Part shown: piece by piece, positions 61,133 through 64,000 of the stretch
Layout of the letters: each line of letters opens with the position of its first letter
Position numbering within the stretch: the stretch's first letter is position 1
From: Hyaloperonospora brassicae
Lineage: Eukaryota > Oomycota > Peronosporomycetes > Peronosporales > Peronosporaceae
Direction of reading: 5' to 3'
Assembly: GCA_947650285.1 (NCBI GenBank)
Contig: CANTFL010000851.1
Location: 241,823 to 305,822 of the forward strand
Length of the DNA stretch: 64,000 nt
Notes under the pieces: generated by a model
Databases searched by the model: none
Told to the model about the DNA's origin: nothing
Seen by the model: only the letters and a program-made list of their open reading frames with translations
Program-made: the position numbers and the translations under genes

Positions 61133-61447
61133 CTTCTTTGTCCACCATCTTCAGAGACATGGATGCTGTCTGGGATGTCGGCCATGGTAGCGTCCACTTA
61201 TTTGTCGAGCGCCATACGCGCGTATCGATGTGCTGCACCCACAATCAGGCTTCTCGAGAGTGCCAAGTCACCGTGATGTCACGATCCCATTATCGCAGCT
61301 GAGACCGTCCATGAATGGTATGCGCTGACACCGAAGTGTATCGGGATGCATGTTGTGTCACCATCGCACTAGCGTGAACATGCGCTGTGTTTGCAGTACA
61401 AGGTTTGTGTTGAGTGTGTTGGCGGTTGCATTGCAGATGACCGGAGT

Positions 61448-61519
61448 GGCCTCGTGGTCTAGTGGTATGATTCTCGCTTCGGGTGCGAGAGGTCCCGGGT
61501 TCGATTCCCGGTGAGGCCC
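61448..61519 (+). tRNA. tRNA-Pro (CGG), unit 45
   Basis: CAGGCTTC type, as unit 42. Confidence 0.97.
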
Positions 61520-61834
61520 CTTCTTTGTCCACCATCTTCAGAGACATGGATGCTGTCTGGGATGTCGGCCATGGTAGCGTCCACTTATTTGTCGAGCGCC
61601 ATACGCGCGTATCGATGTGCTGCACCCACAATCAGGCTTCTCGAGAGTGCCAAGTCACCGTGATGTCACGATCCCATTATCGCAGCTGAGACCGTCCATG
61701 AATGGTATGCGCTGACACCGAAGTGTATCGGGATGCATGTTGTGTCACCATCGCACTAGCGTGAACATGCGCTGTGTTTGCAGTACAAGGTTTGTGTTGA
61801 GTGTGTTGGCGGTTGCATTGCAGATGACCGGAGT

Positions 61835-61906
61835 GGCCTCGTGGTCTAGTGGTATGATTCTCGCTTCGGGTGCGAGAGGTCCCGGGTTCGATTCCCGGTG
61901 AGGCCC
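61835..61906 (+). tRNA. tRNA-Pro (CGG), unit 46
   Basis: CAGGCTTC type, as unit 42. Confidence 0.97.
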
Positions 61907-62221
61907 CTTCTTTGTCCACCATCTTCAGAGACATGGATGCTGTCTGGGATGTCGGCCATGGTAGCGTCCACTTATTTGTCGAGCGCCATACGCGCGTATC
62001 GATGTGCTGCACCCACAATCAGGCTTCTCGAGAGTGCCAAGTCACCGTGATGTCACGATCCCATTATCGCAGCTGAGACCGTCCATGAATGGTATGCGCT
62101 GACACCGAAGTGTATCGGGATGCATGTTGTGTCACCATCGCACTAGCGTGAACATGCGCTGTGTTTGCAGTACAAGGTTTGTGTTGAGTGTGTTGGCGGT
62201 TGCATTGCAGATGACCGGAGT

Positions 62222-62293
62222 GGCCTCGTGGTCTAGTGGTATGATTCTCGCTTTGGGTGCGAGAGGTCCCGGGTTCGATTCCCGGTGAGGCCC
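62222..62293 (+). tRNA. tRNA-Pro (TGG), unit 47
   Basis: Differs from units 46 and 48 only at the wobble base, as far as I can see. Confidence 0.97.
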
Positions 62294-62608
62294 CTTCTTT
62301 GTCCACCATCTTCAGAGACATGGATGCTGTCTGGGATGTCGGCCATGGTAGCGTCCACTTATTTGTCGAGCGCCATACGCGCGTATCGATGTGCTGCACC
62401 CACAATCAGGCTTCTCGAGAGTGCCAAGTCACCGTGATGTCACGATCCCATTATCGCAGCTGAGACCGTCCATGAATGGTATGCGCTGACACCGAAGTGT
62501 ATCGGGATGCATGTTGTGTCACCATCGCACTAGCGTGAACATGCGCTGTGTTTGCAGTACAAGGTTTGTGTTGAGTGTGTTGGCGGTTGCATTGCAGATG
62601 ACCGGAGT

Positions 62609-62680
62609 GGCCTCGTGGTCTAGTGGTATGATTCTCGCTTCGGGTGCGAGAGGTCCCGGGTTCGATTCCCGGTGAGGCCC
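62609..62680 (+). tRNA. tRNA-Pro (CGG), unit 48
   Basis: CAGGCTTC type, lying between two TGG copies. Confidence 0.97.
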
Positions 62681-62995
62681 CTTCTTTGTCCACCATCTTC
62701 AGAGACATGGATGCTGTCTGGGATGTCGGCCATGGTAGCGTCCACTTATTTGTCGAGCGCCATACGCGCGTATCGATGTGCTGCACCCACAATCAGGCTT
62801 CTCGAGAGTGCCAAGTCACCGTGATGTCACGATCCCATTATCGCAGCTGAGACCGTCCATGAATGGTATGCGCTGACACCGAAGTGTATCGGGATGCATG
62901 TTGTGTCACCATCGCACTAGCGTGAACATGCGCTGTGTTTGCAGTACAAGGTTTGTGTTGAGTGTGTTGGCGGTTGCATTGCAGATGACCGGAGT

Positions 62996-63067
62996 GGCCT
63001 CGTGGTCTAGTGGTATGATTCTCGCTTTGGGTGCGAGAGGTCCCGGGTTCGATTCCCGGTGAGGCCC
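62996..63067 (+). tRNA. tRNA-Pro (TGG), unit 49
   Basis: Differs from its neighbours only at the wobble base, as far as I can see. Confidence 0.97.
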
Positions 63068-63382
63068 CTTCTTTGTCCACCATCTTCAGAGACATGGATG
63101 CTGTCTGGGATGTCGGCCATGGTAGCGTCCACTTATTTGTCGAGCGCCATACGCGCGTATCGATGTGCTGCACCCACAATCAGGCTTCTCGAGAGTGCCA
63201 AGTCACCGTGATGTCACGATCCCATTATCGCAGCTGAGACCGTCCATGAATGGTATGCGCTGACACCGAAGTGTATCGGGATGCATGTTGTGTCACCATC
63301 GCACTAGCGTGAACATGCGCTGTGTTTGCAGTACAAGGTTTGTGTTGAGTGTGTTGGCGGTTGCATTGCAGATGACCGGAGT

Positions 63383-63454
63383 GGCCTCGTGGTCTAGTGG
63401 TATGATTCTCGCTTCGGGTGCGAGAGGTCCCGGGTTCGATTCCCGGTGAGGCCC
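63383..63454 (+). tRNA. tRNA-Pro (CGG), unit 50
   Basis: CAGGCTTC type; the last complete unit in the window. Confidence 0.97.
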
Positions 63455-63769
63455 CTTCTTTGTCCACCATCTTCAGAGACATGGATGCTGTCTGGGATGT
63501 CGGCCATGGTAGCGTCCACTTATTTGTCGAGCGCCATACGCGCGTATCGATGTGCTGCACCCACAATCAGGCTTCTCGAGAGTGCCAAGTCACCGTGATG
63601 TCACGATCCCATTATCGCAGCTGAGACCGTCCATGAATGGTATGCGCTGACACCGAAGTGTATCGGGATGCATGTTGTGTCACCATCGCACTAGCGTGAA
63701 CATGCGCTGTGTTTGCAGTACAAGGTTTGTGTTGAGTGTGTTGGCGGTTGCATTGCAGATGACCGGAGT

Positions 63770-63841
63770 GGCCTCGTGGTCTAGTGGTATGATTCTCGCT
63801 TCGGGTGCGAGAGGTCCCGGGTTCGATTCCCGGTGAGGCCC
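63770..63841 (+). tRNA. tRNA-Pro (CGG), unit 51
   Basis: The gene is complete. Its spacer returns to CAGTCTTC (as after units 26 and 40) and is cut by the window end at 64000, so the array continues. Confidence 0.97.
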
Positions 63842-64000
63842 CTTCTTTGTCCACCATCTTCAGAGACATGGATGCTGTCTGGGATGTCGGCCATGGTAGC
63901 GTCCACTTATTTGTCGAGCGCCATACGCGCGTATCGATGTGCTGCACCCACAATCAGTCTTCTCGAGAGTGCCAAGTCACCGTGATGTCACGATCCCATT

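Larger units (their letters stand above)
44054..64000 (+). repeat. Tandem array of tRNA-Pro units, 386-388 bp each
   Basis: Head-to-tail array of near-identical units: one decayed leading copy and 51 intact tRNA-Pro genes, running off the window. Start-to-start distances are 386 bp in most of units 1-20 (387 after units 2, 5, 12 and 16, from one extra C), 388 after units 21-25 and 32-39, and 387 after units 26-31 and 40-50. I saw every tRNA gene as identical except anticodon base 34: 30 have CGG and 21 have TGG. Each has a perfect internal B box (GGTTCGATTCC) and an A box, so Pol III promotion is expected unit by unit. The tRNA is followed by CTTCTTTG; I found no T4 run in the consensus unit. 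Spacers change step by step along the array. Confidence 0.97.

Noticed and set aside
44486..63624. Plus-strand ORFs of 67-77 codons in every unit
   Set aside because: They start at GTG inside the tRNA, vary in frame with 1-bp spacer changes, and have no coding features.
44265..63953. Minus-strand ORFs of 81-120 codons repeated in every array unit
   Set aside because: They run antisense through the tRNA gene (the peptide SPGIEPGTSRT comes from the T arm and anticodon stem). They are conserved only because the unit is conserved.
44054..64000. CRISPR-like or SINE-type repeat array
   Set aside because: The unit repeats without variable spacers, in a eukaryotic genome. tRNA-derived SINEs are dispersed and have decayed tRNA heads, while here the tRNAs are intact and in exact tandem.

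Overview
The window looks like nuclear DNA of an oomycete, probably of the Phytophthora/downy-mildew group. The reasons are the decayed Ty3/Gypsy chromoviruses, a SAPS-PH-FYVE protein of oomycete type, an upstream motif resembling the oomycete core promoter (GCTCA followed by a pyrimidine-rich stretch), and short-intron genes set in AT-rich repeat DNA. Species cannot be fixed from sequence alone.

Layout. 299-15981 holds two broken Ty3/Gypsy elements arranged head to head. Element 1 reads on the minus strand (LTRs 299-749 and 7371-7761). Element 2 reads on the plus strand (LTRs 7740-8185 and 15521-15981). Both keep recognisable gag, protease, reverse transcriptase, RNase H, integrase and chromodomain remnants, share the same primer-binding site, and have antisense coding-like sequence between the chromodomain and the 3' LTR. 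15982-18723 has no recognisable gene.

18848-25956 is the only island of intact protein genes: a 1346-residue single-exon SAPS-like/PH/FYVE protein (+); a 449-residue PUF60-type splicing factor (+, seven exons, one GC-AG intron); and a 110-residue Yippee-family zinc protein (-, four exons), convergent with PUF60. The exon structures were worked out here from splice signals, reading frame and family fit.

25957-41795 is mostly AT-rich with no gene I can support. It contains an inverted pair of LTR fragments (27519-28234), a strong hairpin, a tetranucleotide microsatellite and small tandem duplications. 41796-43925 is a decayed BED-finger/hAT-like transposase gene.

44054-64000 is the outstanding feature: a head-to-tail array of 386-388 bp units, each with one intact tRNA-Pro gene. 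There are 51 intact genes (30 with anticodon CGG, 21 with TGG, which I saw to differ only at the wobble base), preceded by one decayed copy, and the array runs off the window end. Spacer variants fall into ordered blocks that record stepwise amplification. No unit contains a T4 run downstream of the tRNA, so normal Pol III termination is not obvious. The many 60-120 codon ORFs in the array are by-products of the repeat.
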